Shown: piece after piece, positions 9,247 through 18,620 of the stretch | How positions within the stretch are numbered: position 1 is the stretch's first letter | How the letters are laid out: each line of letters starts with the position of its first letter | NCBI GenBank assembly: GCA_964646605.1 | Contig: CAZYEX010000161.1 | Span: 31,164 to 95,163, forward strand | Source of the DNA: SBAX01 sp964646605 | GTDB taxonomy: Bacteria > Planctomycetota > Phycisphaerae > UBA1845 | Length of the DNA: 64,000 nt | Reading direction: 5' to 3' | The notes under the pieces: generated by a model | The model's input: the letters and a program-made list of their open reading frames with translations, nothing else | What the model was told of the DNA's origin: nothing | The model's database searches: none | Position numbers and translations under genes: made by a program

Positions 9247-10059
9247 CTACACTGCGGATAGAAGTCGCGCGTCGGGACTTACGTGGGTGACGCAGAGGAC
9301 GACGGCGGCATAGACCTCCGCCGCTGCGCCGCGACGCAGGACCTTGGCGCATTCTTCCAGAGTCGCGCCGGTGGTCCGCACGTCGTCGACAAGAAGCAGA
9401 CGGGCATCGCGCAGGGCCGCGCCGTTTTCGAGAGCGAAAGCCCCGCGCACGTTGGCCGCACGCTGCAGGGTCGAAAGTCCGATCTGGTGTGGACCGGCTC
9501 GCACGCGGCGAAGGAGGGGAACGCGCGGGAGGTCAGTCTTTCGAGCGACGAAGGCGGCGAGGGCGTCGGCGGCGTGGAAGGGACGATGCAAACGCCGCCT
9601 CCAGTGGGTGGGGACGGCGACGACGGCCTCGATCCGGTCGCGCCAGGGGGCGGCATTCACTACCTCGGTGAGCCGGTTGCCGAGCAACGGTCCGAGTTCC
9701 TCCCGGCCGTGGTATTTGTACGCCCGCAGCATTCCGCCCAACACGCTTCGGTAACCGCCCACGCGCACCGTCCCGGCCACCTTCAGCGAACGCCCGCGGC
9801 AGTGGCTGCAGCGGTCGAGCTTCACTTCGTGCGGTGACACGTCCGCGGCACATGTGGGACAGGAAGACCGCCGGCATTCCCTCGACAACGACTCCGCGCA
9901 CTCGGCGCACAGTCCGAGCGCTTCATGAACCGGCGACTCGCGGCAAATCGCGCACTGCGACGGGAAGAACAGCTCGGCGACGGCTCCGCCCAGGCGATGC
10001 GTCGTACCCCACGCTTGTTCTACAAATCGAGAGCAAAGAAGCGTACTCGAAGGCATCAT
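9247..10059 (-). CDS. comF: ComF family phosphoribosyltransferase-like protein
   Basis: 270 residues. The N-terminus carries a double zinc ribbon (CAIC, CAEC, CPTC and CSHC pairs within about residues 35-90), then KYHGREELGPLLGNRL and, near the C-terminus, the PRPP-binding loop LLLVDDVRTTGAT (about 219-231). This is the ComFC/GntX architecture. ComF proteins support DNA uptake in competent bacteria, and homologues are near universal with a poorly defined role elsewhere. No other competence gene is adjacent. It is transcribed convergently to the Nudix fusion and divergently from citrate synthase. Confidence 0.9.
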   Translation of the reverse strand: MMPSSTLLCSRFVEQAWGTTHRLGGAVAELFFPSQCAICRESPVHEALGLCAECAESLSRECRRSSCPTCAADVSPHEVKLDRCSHCRGRSLKVAGTVRVGGYRSVLGGMLRAYKYHGREELGPLLGNRLTEVVNAAPWRDRIEAVVAVPTHWRRRLHRPFHAADALAAFVARKTDLPRVPLLRRVRAGPHQIGLSTLQRAANVRGAFALENGAALRDARLLLVDDVRTTGATLEECAKVLRRGAAAEVYAAVVLCVTHVSPDARLLSAV

Positions 10060-10373
10060 CGGGTGGAGATGCTACCGCTCGTGGTCTGACGAGGCGAGCG
10101 ACATGCATTTCTCTACTGTCCGATAAAACAGCCATGACTATCCCATATGGGCCTCCCGCGTACCCCTCTGGGTCAAGCCGTCAGCAACGTTCCGAGGATC
10201 GCACGTACCCGATCGGTATGCCTGATCGTTCGAGGGATTCCGGTCTTATCCTGGCACGCATTTTGCTCGAAGAATGGAACAAGGAAATCCGCGCAGCCCG
10301 TGCGCCTATCCGTTGTCCTCTCGGGAGGTCAAAGGGGGTCAGTCCGGCGCGGAGCGATGAGGAGTTCACGATC
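10060..10373. other. Divergent intergenic region between comF and gltA
   Basis: About 310 bases must hold promoters for both flanking genes. Plus-strand reading frames continue into it from citrate synthase but lack family similarity. I could not pick out a convincing -35/-10 pair. A ribosome binding site (GATGAGGAG) lies just before the gltA ATG. Confidence 0.4.
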
Positions 10374-11567
10374 ATGTCTTTGCAAGTCACGGCGCCATGT
10401 GCGCCGACGTCCAGTCGGGTTCCCGCTTCCAGCGCCGCCCCACCCAGTCTCATCCCGGGGTTGGACGGGGTTCCCATCGCCGAGTCTTCGGTGAGCTTCG
10501 TCGATGGTCAGGTGGGCAAGCTCGAGTACCGCGGCATCAACGTCGAGCAATTGGCCGAAAACAGCACCTTCGAGGAAACAACGTTCTTGCTGCTCTATGG
10601 GAAGTTGCCCGCGCGAAAGGAACTGGATGAGTTCAACAACCAACTGACGACCCACCGGCGCTTGAAATACCGCATCATTGATCTTCTCAAATGCCTGCCC
10701 GAAACCGGCCACCCGATGGACGCGCTGCAGACCGGCGTGGCGGCGATCGGCATGTTCTACCCGCAGCGACAGTACGCGGCGCCGGACGAGCAGCGCCTGG
10801 CCTGTGTGCGCTTGATCGCCAAAATGCCCACGCTGGTCGCGGCGTTCGAGCGTCTGCGCAAGGGCGATGAGCAAATCATGCCCCGCGACGACCTTTCGCA
10901 CGCGGCCAACTTCTTCTACATGATGACGGGCAGCGAGCCGAACGCGGAGACGGCCCGCATCCTTGACGTCGCGCTAATCCTTCACGCCGACCACACCATG
11001 AACGCCTCGACCTTCGCGGGACGGGTGGTAGCTTCGACGCTGGCGGACCCCTATTGCGTGGTCAGTTCGGCGCTGGGGGCGTTGTCGGGTCCGTTGCACG
11101 GCGGGGCCAACGAGGACACGGTACAGCTCTTCAACCGCATTGGTTCGCCCAAGAACGCGGCCACGGAGATCGGGGAGATGGTCGCACGCAAAGAAAAAAT
11201 CCCCGGATGCGGGCACCGCATCTACAAGACCGTCGACCCGCGGGCGAAAATCCTCAAGACGTATGCCGAGAAACTGACCCAACGCAGCGGGAATCCGCAT
11301 TACCAGATCGCCCTGGAGGTCGAGCGGATCGTGAAGGAAAACTACGCCGACAAGGGGGTCTGGCCCAACGTGGACTTTTTCTCCGGGATTGTCTACTCCG
11401 AGCTGGGCATCCCGCCGGTGTGCTTTACGCCGATCTTCGCCATGGCCCGTGTATCCGGCTGGTTGGCGCACTGGTTGGAGCAGATCCAAAACAACCGCAT
11501 CTTCCGACCCACGCAGAATTACGTGGGCGGGCATGACCTGCCGTACGCGCCCATCGACCGGCGCTGA
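10374..11567 (+). CDS. gltA: Citrate synthase
   Basis: 397 residues from the ATG at 10374, which follows GATGAGGAG; the frame is open further upstream but the extra sequence has no family resemblance. It condenses acetyl-CoA and oxaloacetate to citrate. Family motifs appear in order: GLDGVPIAESSVSFVDG, YRGINVEQLA, LLLYGKLP, the first catalytic histidine region LHADHTMNAS, GPLHGGANE, and GHRIYKTVDPRA with the second catalytic histidine and substrate arginine. The length fits the short type found in Gram-positive bacteria and archaea. It stands alone but supplies the TCA route used with the nearby 2-oxoacid oxidoreductases. Confidence 0.96.
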   Translation: MSLQVTAPCAPTSSRVPASSAAPPSLIPGLDGVPIAESSVSFVDGQVGKLEYRGINVEQLAENSTFEETTFLLLYGKLPARKELDEFNNQLTTHRRLKYRIIDLLKCLPETGHPMDALQTGVAAIGMFYPQRQYAAPDEQRLACVRLIAKMPTLVAAFERLRKGDEQIMPRDDLSHAANFFYMMTGSEPNAETARILDVALILHADHTMNASTFAGRVVASTLADPYCVVSSALGALSGPLHGGANEDTVQLFNRIGSPKNAATEIGEMVARKEKIPGCGHRIYKTVDPRAKILKTYAEKLTQRSGNPHYQIALEVERIVKENYADKGVWPNVDFFSGIVYSELGIPPVCFTPIFAMARVSGWLAHWLEQIQNNRIFRPTQNYVGGHDLPYAPIDRR

Positions 11568-11683
11568 CGGTCGGCGGCATTTCAACGAATCCCAGGACGG
11601 CCGCTAACCACGGCGGGGCGGACGCTGTCTACAAGGCCGCGCCGCCAGTGGCGGCGCGGCGACGTTGGCATGGAGAAGCGGTC

Positions 11684-11926
11684 ATGGAACGGAAGCGAAG
11701 TCTTCTTATTTTGGGCTTGTTGGGGCTTTTAAGTGCGGGCTGCATCATGGCTGTGGCGGTTCGAGCGCCGGTCACGGCGCTGCCGGACAACAAGAAGATC
11801 GTGGAAATCGACGACGAATTGTACCTGCTCGACCTGGAGGCGGGCCGCGTCCAGAAGCTCGACAAGCGGGCCTTGGTCGAAACGCAGTCCATCACCTTCA
11901 TGGAGACGCCGGTCTCGGACGATTGA
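11684..11926 (+). CDS. Small predicted lipoprotein
   Basis: 80 residues from the ATG at 11684, with GGAGAAG just upstream. The N-terminus MERKRSLLILGLLGLLSAGC is a textbook lipoprotein signal with lipobox LSAGC, so the mature protein should be lipid-anchored at Cys20. The remaining 60 residues are charged (KKIVEIDDELYLLDLEAGR) with no recognised domain. It is 117 bases after gltA and may share its transcript. Function unknown. Confidence 0.7.
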   Translation: MERKRSLLILGLLGLLSAGCIMAVAVRAPVTALPDNKKIVEIDDELYLLDLEAGRVQKLDKRALVETQSITFMETPVSDD

Positions 11927-11984
11927 GCGGACCCCGACCACGTTGGGGAATTTGTAGCCAGCCCCCTCAGGCCGACGGCGGGTC

Positions 11985-12440
11985 CGTTCCCAGCGGTCTG
12001 GACTTCGAAAGCCCCCAAAATCCACGGTCACCAAGCGAATTCTTGTTGCTGCGACGGTTTGGTCTTTCGGAAGAGGTTCATTGAACTGATCATCCCAGTC
12101 AAGGTCCGCTACATGCGTGGGGAGGAGAAGGTTGTCGCCGGCGTTCTTACACGGTGAATCCGGGTGCGGGGTATGGTCGGCACCCGTGGGGTTGACGAAC
12201 ATCGGATCGACATTGACATTCCCGGCGCCCGGCCAGCCGCCCTGGACATCCGAGTGTGTGACGATGGGCAAGGCCGCGCCGCTGAGAAGCTGCCCACGTC
12301 CTGAGCGGCGATGTTGCCCCAGAGAATCGAGTTCCGCACGGTTGCGAGTGCATGGGGGTCGAACACGGCGCCGCCATAACTATTGGCGGCCTCATTGTCG
12401 GCCAATGTACCGTTAACGAGCGTTGGGGTTCCGTGGGAGA
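11985..12440 (-). pseudogene. Remnant of a secreted parallel beta-helix protein
   Basis: Two minus-strand frames carry consecutive pieces of one protein. The upstream piece reads VNGTLADNEAANSYGG then ATVRNSILWGNIAAQDV. The downstream piece, in another frame, reads PIVTHSDVQGGWPGAGNV, DPMFVNPTGADHT, SPCKNAGDN and DLDWDDQFNEPLP. This is the usual end of planctomycete right-handed beta-helix repeat proteins (ILWGN ... SDVQGG ... DPLFVNP ... SPCIDAGDN). The frame changes at about 12280-12292. No start, signal peptide or upstream repeats remain, so the gene is both truncated and frameshifted. Confidence 0.7.
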
Positions 12441-12481
12441 CGAATCGGCGGCGATGAGTTTTCGCGAGTCGTCCGACGAAT

Positions 12482-13375
12482 TCAGGCGGGGAAGGTTCGG
12501 GCCATGGCTTCGAGGTAGCGCCATTGTCTCTGGACTTGGGCGTCCAATACGGAAATGTCGAGTCGGGAGCGTGTGTAGCGCCGTTGGTGTCCGATGTACC
12601 GGGTCAGCGGAGTCGCGTCCGGTCGGGCGTTGATCCGAAAGCGCTCCCCGTCGAAGACCTCATACAACGGGAAAACCCCGCTGGCCACGGCCACGCGAAT
12701 CAACTCCACGCTTTCGTCAGGCTCCGACTTCCACCCCGTCGGGCAGGGAGAGAGCAACAGCAGAAAACGGAACCCTGGGGTCCTTCGCGCGGTCTGGACC
12801 TTCTGCAGAAAATCCTCTCGATGGGCGATGGACAACGTGGCGGCGTAGGGGATGCGATGGGCGGTCATGATCCCCATGATGTCCTTTTTGGGTTCGATTT
12901 TCCCTCGCGGACTGGTGGTGGTGGCGACGCCTTCGGGCGTGGCGCTGCTGCGTTGTCCCCCGGTGTTGCCGTAGATCTCGTTGTCGTAGCAGACGTAGAT
13001 GATGTTCTCATTTCGCTCCGCGGCGGCGGAAAGCGTAGCCAGCCCGATGTCGTACGTTCCGCCGTCGCCCGCCCAACAGATGACCGGGTGGTTTTCGCCG
13101 TTGAGCTCGGCCACCGCGGCGAGACCGGTGGCCAGCGCCGGGGAGCCGGCGAAGGTCGAAGCGGCCGTGGGGACGCCGTAGGCGCTGGTGGGGAACGCTC
13201 CGGCGGTGACGATCCCACAGCACGCGGGAATCACCAAGGTGATCGGCTCGTGTTCAAGGGCCTGGGTCAATAGTTGGAACCCGATCGACATTCCGCATCC
13301 GGCGCAGTTGGTGTTGCCGGGCCGCAACACGGCCTCGACGCAGCGGGCGTGGTCCTGGAGCGAAGCCGTGGTCAT
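12482..13375 (-). CDS. porB: Pyruvate:ferredoxin oxidoreductase, beta subunit
   Basis: 297 residues. This is the thiamine-diphosphate-binding subunit, which works with the alpha and gamma/delta parts to interconvert pyruvate + CoA with acetyl-CoA + CO2 and reduced ferredoxin. NTNCAGCGMSIGFQLL and CCGIVTAG supply the conserved cysteines near the iron-sulfur cluster. The ThDP motif GDGGTYDIGLATLSAA continues to YDNEIYGNTGGQRSS (about 103-141). The end follows PorB closely, though the C-terminal 40 residues are variable. It overlaps porA by four bases, so the two are translationally coupled. The substrate could be another 2-oxoacid, but the subunit pattern favours pyruvate. Confidence 0.9.
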   Translation of the reverse strand: MTTASLQDHARCVEAVLRPGNTNCAGCGMSIGFQLLTQALEHEPITLVIPACCGIVTAGAFPTSAYGVPTAASTFAGSPALATGLAAVAELNGENHPVICWAGDGGTYDIGLATLSAAAERNENIIYVCYDNEIYGNTGGQRSSATPEGVATTTSPRGKIEPKKDIMGIMTAHRIPYAATLSIAHREDFLQKVQTARRTPGFRFLLLLSPCPTGWKSEPDESVELIRVAVASGVFPLYEVFDGERFRINARPDATPLTRYIGHQRRYTRSRLDISVLDAQVQRQWRYLEAMARTFPA

Positions 13376-14544
13376 GCCGTTGACTCCGCCCAGACGGGTT
13401 GGGCCGCGCTTTTCCGACCGGCTAAGTCGTCGATCACGCCGTCGATGTGTTCAGGCGTGACATCCCCGCCGCCCAGCCCGATCACGTAGTCCTGCACCAT
13501 CACGTCGGGCCGGGACTGAAGCGTCGCCGCCACCTCTTGCCCAAAAATGCCGCCGGATCCCGGAGCATGGTTTCGATCCAGGACCCCCACCCGCCGCGCC
13601 GATCCGATCGCGCGGAGCAATTCCTCGCGCGGGAACGGACGAAAAAGTTTGGCGCGAATCATACCCACGCGCTCCCCGCGCTCTCGCCGCCTGCGCACCA
13701 CGCTTCGGAGGGTCCGGGCCATGGTGTTGCAGGCGATCAACACCGTCTCGGCGTCTTCCGTGCCCTCGGTCTCCAATGCTCCCGCGGGACAGCGGCCGAA
13801 AACATCCGTGAATTCGTCGATGGCCTGGTCGAGAACCTGCGGGACACGCTCCATGGCATTTTGGATTTCGCGTCGATGGTGAACGGTCTCCCGAGGCCAG
13901 GTCAATCCGCCGACCGTCGCGGGATGATCGTGTCGAAGGCGATGCGGAACCTCGCACGCCGGAAGGAAGCGATCGACCTGCTCTTGCTCCGGTAGTTCCA
14001 CCACCATTTGCGTGTGTGAAGTGACGAAGCCGTCCATGGCCACCATCGCGGGCAAAAGAACTCGTTTGTCCTCCGCAACTCGGAACGCCAAAAGGATGGT
14101 GTCCACGAGGTCCTGGTGGGAGTCGGCGTAGAACTGAATCCAGGCCGCGTCGCGGAACATCAAACTGTCGCCTTGATCGACCCAGATGTTCCAAGGCGGC
14201 CCCAGCGTCCGATTGACGGCGATCATCACGATGGGCAATCGGTAGTAGCCCGCGGCGAAGATGTTTTCGACCATGTAGGCGAGGCCGTTGGAGGAGCTGG
14301 CCGTGAACGCGCGGGCCCCGCCCAGCGACGCCCCGATGCAAACGCCCATGGCGCTGTGTTCCGATTCGACGGGGACGACCCGACCCTTGCTGAAATCGAA
14401 GGCCCGGAGGAACTCGATGATTTCGGTTTGGGGGGTGATGGGATAGGCCCCGCCGCAGCAACCGCGCGCCGACCGATTCGCCTCGCCGGCCAGTGCCAGC
14501 GTGTGTCCCGCCGCGTGATTGCCCGTGACCAATGCCCTCGCCAC
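13372..14544 (-). CDS. porA: Pyruvate:ferredoxin oxidoreductase, alpha subunit
   Basis: 390 residues from a GTG at 14544 preceded by AAGGAG at six bases; the open frame runs further upstream but overlaps the fused gene out of frame. Domain I holds GAYPITPQTEIIEFL, ESEHSAMGVCIGASLGGAR and TASSSNGLAYMVENIF. It continues with VNRTLGPPWNIWVDQGDS and a C-terminal domain with VGVLDRNHAPGSGGIFGQE. These are the signatures of the alpha chain, which binds the 2-oxoacid and CoA and pairs with PorB. It sits 17 bases behind the fused gamma/GltD/ferredoxin gene and overlaps porB. Confidence 0.92.
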   Translation of the reverse strand: MARALVTGNHAAGHTLALAGEANRSARGCCGGAYPITPQTEIIEFLRAFDFSKGRVVPVESEHSAMGVCIGASLGGARAFTASSSNGLAYMVENIFAAGYYRLPIVMIAVNRTLGPPWNIWVDQGDSLMFRDAAWIQFYADSHQDLVDTILLAFRVAEDKRVLLPAMVAMDGFVTSHTQMVVELPEQEQVDRFLPACEVPHRLRHDHPATVGGLTWPRETVHHRREIQNAMERVPQVLDQAIDEFTDVFGRCPAGALETEGTEDAETVLIACNTMARTLRSVVRRRRERGERVGMIRAKLFRPFPREELLRAIGSARRVGVLDRNHAPGSGGIFGQEVAATLQSRPDVMVQDYVIGLGGGDVTPEHIDGVIDDLAGRKSAAQPVWAESTA

Positions 14545-14561
14545 GTTCGGCTCCTTGTGCG

Positions 14562-16787
14562 TCAAAGTTCGGCCATGTAGATGACCCCGCGCGGGCACTG
14601 GGCGGCGCACACTCCGCAGCCCTTGCAGTAGTCGTAGTCGAAGCGGTATCCGTCGCCGTCCCGCGAAACAATTCCCTCCGGACAGTACTGTCGGCACCGA
14701 TCGCAGGAGTTGCAGACGCCGCAACTGAAACAACGCGAGGCCTCTTCTGCTGCCAGCGTGCCCGCCATCCCCGCCGGAAGGCCGGAATGGACTTCGGTGA
14801 AGGTGCGTCGTCGCAACGCAGCGCCGATCGTCCCGCCGTGACGGCTCGGCGTTCGCGCAAAGACGTGGGTCGTGATCCTATCCGCACCGGCGACCGGTTC
14901 GGGCGGCGAGGGGAAAAGGTCCTCGCCGCTGAGCGAACGATGAATGTGCAAAGCCGCGCGACGCCCGTTTCCGATGGCGCCCGCGACGGTTCCGTCGTTG
15001 GTGGCGAGATCGCCTCCGCAAAAAACCGGCGACCCGGTCAGACCGAGAAGTCGCCCGTGGTCGCGGATTTCCGAACCCTCGGGGAGGACGGACAAGTCCG
15101 CCGACTGACCCAGGGCGAGGATCACGCGGTCACAGACGATGTCGAAAAACGCGTCCTCCGTTGTTTCGGGCATCGGGCGCGGGCGGCCCGTTTCATCGGG
15201 TTCCCCGAGCCGCATTCGCCGACATGTCAAGCAAGCGGACGAGCCGTTTTCCTGAAGACGGACGGGCGAGACAAGTTCGTGGAGGACGATTCCTTCCTCG
15301 AGCGCCGCGTCGATCTCCTCCGCGATGGCGGGCATTTCCTGCCGTGAACGGCGGTAGACGATGTTGACGCGGGCGGCCCCCAGCCGCCGTGCGCTCCGCG
15401 CCGCGTCGATGGCCGTGTTGCCACCGCCGACCACCACCACGCGCTCGCTCTGAACCAGCGCCGTTCCGCCCCGAGCGCAATCAAGAAAGGCGATGCCCTG
15501 CTCGATCCGCGCCGTCGATCCGCCCAGATCGGCGCCGAAGTCCAGGGATCGCGCCTCCTGCAATCCGGTCGCCACGAAGACGGCCGCGAAGCGCCGCGAA
15601 AGACTCACCAGCTCTTCGCGGGACACGCGATGTCCGGTGTCGGCTTGAATTCCATACCCGATGACGAAGTCGATCTCGCGGTCGAGCACGGCGCGCGGCA
15701 AACGGTAGGCGGGAATGCCGGTCCGCATAACTCCTCCGAGTTCGCGGTCGGCCTCGAGGATGGTGACGCCATACCCGAGTCGGGCAAGATGGTACGCGGC
15801 GCTCAGACCCGCCGGTCCCGAGCCCACCACGGCGACGGTCTCGTCGCGGCGAGGTGCGGCGATTTGTTGACCCCTTGCCGAGTCGGCGACGTAGCGCTCC
15901 AACTCGCGGACATTGACCGATTCGTCCCACGTGCTTCGGTTGCACGCCTCCATGCACGGCGCGGGGCAGACCCGTCCGCAGACGCCGGGAAAGGGCGAGG
16001 TCTCCAGCAAGATTTCCAGGGCGCGGCGGTTGTCTCCCTGCGAAACGGCGGCGACGAAGGCCTGTACGTCGTTACCCGCGGGGCAGGCGTGGTTGCAGGG
16101 GGGCGTCAGTTGGCGGGAATGAGGTTGGCGCGTCGCCCAGCTTCCGGTTCGAAGCGTGGGCGGCGATCCGATATCCGGGTCGAGAAGCCCGGCCACGCGC
16201 CCGGCCGGACGCGACGCGGTTTCCGTCCGTATCTCTCCCGCCAGGTGTTCGAGCTTGACCTCGTCGAAGGCCTGCGCCGCCGACGCGAGATTGAGACCGT
16301 CGAAATTCAACGCCCGTAAGGCCCCTTCGGCATCCGCAAAGGCAAGCCCCAAGACCTTGGCGACGCCGCCGAACATCGTCGTGTTCACGATGGGAACCGT
16401 ACGCGTCCCCAGCGCGTGTCCCACCGCAATCACCGTCGCATCGACCGTCGCCACCCGCCGCCCGGGAAACGTCTCTCGGAACGCCGACGGAGGTTCTGAA
16501 GTGTTGAGGACCACCCAGCCGTCAGCCTGCAACCCGGTTACGACGCGCGGCGCGATCAGAGTCCGATCCAGCACGACGACGTGGTTCGGTTCGCGTATCT
16601 GGTTGTGGTCAGTGATTTCACGCTCGTCGATGCGAACAAAGGCCTGCACGGGGGCGCCCGATCGCTCCGCGGCGTAGACCCCGAACGCCTGGGCGTACAG
16701 TCCGCGTAGGAAGTAGGTCTCGGCAATCAGCTTGGCGAGAGTGACTCCGCCCTGACCGCCGCGTCCGAAAATGGTCAACTCGATCAT
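14562..16787 (-). CDS. Fused 2-oxoacid oxidoreductase gamma + GltD-like flavoprotein + 2[4Fe-4S] ferredoxin
   Basis: 741 residues from the ATG at 16787 (MIELTIFGRGGQGG); an in-frame ATG at 16826 is possible. Residues 1-190 are a PorG gamma domain (GRGGQGGVTLAKLIAE, ERSGAPVQAFVRID). About 225-640 is a glutamate-synthase-small-subunit-type NAD(P)H oxidoreductase: an N-terminal cysteine cluster (CNHACPAGND, CGRVCPAPCMEACNR), an FAD fold (VAVVGSGPAGLSAAYHLARL), a second nucleotide fold (VVVVGGGNTAIDAARSARRL) and GDLATNDGTVAGAIGNG. The last 80 residues hold CFSCGVCNSCDRCRQYCP and CKGCGVCAAQCPRG, two clusters of the PorD type. The chain would pass electrons between POR, ferredoxin and NAD(P)H. It leads a tight minus-strand operon with porA and porB. 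Confidence 0.88.
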   Translation of the reverse strand: MIELTIFGRGGQGGVTLAKLIAETYFLRGLYAQAFGVYAAERSGAPVQAFVRIDEREITDHNQIREPNHVVVLDRTLIAPRVVTGLQADGWVVLNTSEPPSAFRETFPGRRVATVDATVIAVGHALGTRTVPIVNTTMFGGVAKVLGLAFADAEGALRALNFDGLNLASAAQAFDEVKLEHLAGEIRTETASRPAGRVAGLLDPDIGSPPTLRTGSWATRQPHSRQLTPPCNHACPAGNDVQAFVAAVSQGDNRRALEILLETSPFPGVCGRVCPAPCMEACNRSTWDESVNVRELERYVADSARGQQIAAPRRDETVAVVGSGPAGLSAAYHLARLGYGVTILEADRELGGVMRTGIPAYRLPRAVLDREIDFVIGYGIQADTGHRVSREELVSLSRRFAAVFVATGLQEARSLDFGADLGGSTARIEQGIAFLDCARGGTALVQSERVVVVGGGNTAIDAARSARRLGAARVNIVYRRSRQEMPAIAEEIDAALEEGIVLHELVSPVRLQENGSSACLTCRRMRLGEPDETGRPRPMPETTEDAFFDIVCDRVILALGQSADLSVLPEGSEIRDHGRLLGLTGSPVFCGGDLATNDGTVAGAIGNGRRAALHIHRSLSGEDLFPSPPEPVAGADRITTHVFARTPSRHGGTIGAALRRRTFTEVHSGLPAGMAGTLAAEEASRCFSCGVCNSCDRCRQYCPEGIVSRDGDGYRFDYDYCKGCGVCAAQCPRGVIYMAEL

Positions 16788-17247
16788 CGCCAGGTTCGCT
16801 GCGCGGATCAGGCCCCATCCGTCCAACTCGCAACAAGCCGACCGATGGGGTCTTCCCCGCGTACGCCCTCAACCCCTTCTTCGCATTCGTCCTGCCTGCA
16901 AGTCCGATGCCAAGCCATAGGGAGGTCGCTCGATCCGGACGGGTTTTCACCCCGTTGCCCATTGCATAAATTGGATGTCCTCAATGCGACACGAAGGGCG
17001 CCCTTCGTCGCGGGTTGCGTCATTTCGCGCAAGCGTCTGGTCAAGTAGCGGTTTATCTCGCCCGCGAAGGGGTTTTGCGGTCGGCAAACGCACGGATTCG
17101 ACACCTGCGGAACGTGGATTGCAGGGAGGGCTCCGCCAGAGGAAGTGCGCGAGGGCGCTCCGCATGGGCTTCGACGCGGCGACGCGCGAGGCATGGGGGC
17201 TGTTTGTGCCTCGATCCTCGACGAGCTTCGCAAAGGGAGTTTCAAAC
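16788..17247. other. Divergent control region of the two oxidoreductase operons
   Basis: About 460 bases separate the two divergent operons, so promoters for both must lie here. Open frames exist on both strands but are low-complexity shadows. GGGAG (from AAAGGGAG) stands about eight bases before the thiolase-like gene's ATG. I found no convincing operator palindrome by eye. Confidence 0.4.
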
Positions 17248-18618
17248 ATGATCCGATTCGGGCCGGGCAACCTGCGGATTCCCAAGTTTGAGCGGCCGGT
17301 CTATGTCGTGGCCGGCGGATTGACGGACTTTCGCAAGCGTTACGCCGAGAAGAACACTTGCGAGCTGTGCATGGAGGCGCTGCGAATGGCGGTCGGGGAG
17401 AACGACCTGAAGGTCTCGCCCGAGGAGTTCCGCCGTTCGGTCAACTGGTGTGTGTATTCGCAGTTTGCGGACCATTTCGGCGATCAACTGCTCGCCGCGG
17501 CCAAGGTGCATGACTACCTGGGCTTCGATCCGCTCGGCAACATCGAGGTGAAAACCGGCGGGGCGACAGGCGGTTCGGCGGTGCTCGCCGCCGCTCAGGC
17601 GGTGGCGTCCGGCTATGCGAGCTGCGTCCCAGTCGTCGGGTGGGAGCGGATGGATGAGGTCTCGACAAAGGTCGGCAACTCGTACATCGCCAGCGCCGCG
17701 TGCAAGGACTTCGAAAGCGAACTGGGATGGATGTATGCGAGCTATTACGCCCTGATGGCCCAGCGGTACCAGTACGAAAACGAGGTGCCGCGCGAGTCGC
17801 TGGCCAAGATCGCCTGCAAGAACCATGACTACGCGCGGTACTCGCCCTATTCGCAGAACCCCGGCCAGTACTCCGTGGCGGACATTCTGAAGAACGAACT
17901 CGTCTCGGACCCTCTGTCCTTCCTGGAATGCTGCGTGATGAGCGTCGGGGCCGCGGTGCTCCTCCTGGCCGACGAAGAGACCGCCAGACGCCTCACCGAT
18001 CGCCCGGTGGAACTCAAGGCCATCTGCGGCGGCACGCATACCTTGCGCACCGCCGACCGCCGCCACATGCCCATCCTCCTTCTGCCGAACGAGACGGAAA
18101 CGACGTACAAGGACTATTTCAACGGCAAGCGCCAGGAGTGGCCTGGATTCAGCTCTTTTCTGGCGGCGAGAACGGCGGCGTATCTGGCGTACCACATGGC
18201 CGGGATCAAGGACCCACTCGAGGACTTTGATCTGCTCGAAACCCACGATGCGTTCACCATCAGCGACATACAGACGTACGAAGATATCGGGCTGCGCCCC
18301 TACGGTCGCGGGCGGGAGTTCATCGACTCCGGCGATGCGTACTTCGAGGGTCGTCTGCCGACCAACCTATCGGGCGGACTGATCGGGACCATGCACGCCG
18401 TCGGCGCGACCGGCATCTTTCAGATGGTGGAGCTGCTCTGGCAACTGCAAGGCAAATGGGAGAAGTTCCACGGAGATCCTGAGCGCTGGGCGCGATACGG
18501 AAAGACGAAACCGGGAGACTTCCGCAACCTGCAAGTCCCCAACGCTAAACGTGGATGTGCCGTGTCCCATGCGGGCACCGGCAGTCACGTGACCGTGTCC
18601 ATTCTGGAAAGGACTTGA
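17248..18618 (+). CDS. Thiolase-superfamily protein lacking the nucleophilic cysteine (aldolase-like candidate)
   Basis: 456 residues from the ATG at 17248, behind AAAGGGAG. The fold is that of SCP-x/archaeal-type thiolases: the N-terminal half runs through HDYLGFDPLGNIEVKTGG, the C-terminal half through ETHDAFTISDIQTYEDIGL, NLSGGLIGTMHAVGATGIF and the end SHAGTGSHVTVSILE. Where thiolases read A-C-A-S-G-G, this protein reads G-G-A-T-G-G (about residues 107-112), so the acyl-accepting cysteine is a glycine. The histidine motifs remain. Cysteine-less members paired with DUF35 include the steroid side-chain retro-aldolase Ltp2, so an acyl-CoA aldolase or lyase role is possible; this is inference. 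It is two bases ahead of the DUF35 gene. Confidence 0.85.
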   Translation: MIRFGPGNLRIPKFERPVYVVAGGLTDFRKRYAEKNTCELCMEALRMAVGENDLKVSPEEFRRSVNWCVYSQFADHFGDQLLAAAKVHDYLGFDPLGNIEVKTGGATGGSAVLAAAQAVASGYASCVPVVGWERMDEVSTKVGNSYIASAACKDFESELGWMYASYYALMAQRYQYENEVPRESLAKIACKNHDYARYSPYSQNPGQYSVADILKNELVSDPLSFLECCVMSVGAAVLLLADEETARRLTDRPVELKAICGGTHTLRTADRRHMPILLLPNETETTYKDYFNGKRQEWPGFSSFLAARTAAYLAYHMAGIKDPLEDFDLLETHDAFTISDIQTYEDIGLRPYGRGREFIDSGDAYFEGRLPTNLSGGLIGTMHAVGATGIFQMVELLWQLQGKWEKFHGDPERWARYGKTKPGDFRNLQVPNAKRGCAVSHAGTGSHVTVSILERT

Positions 18619-18620
18619 CC

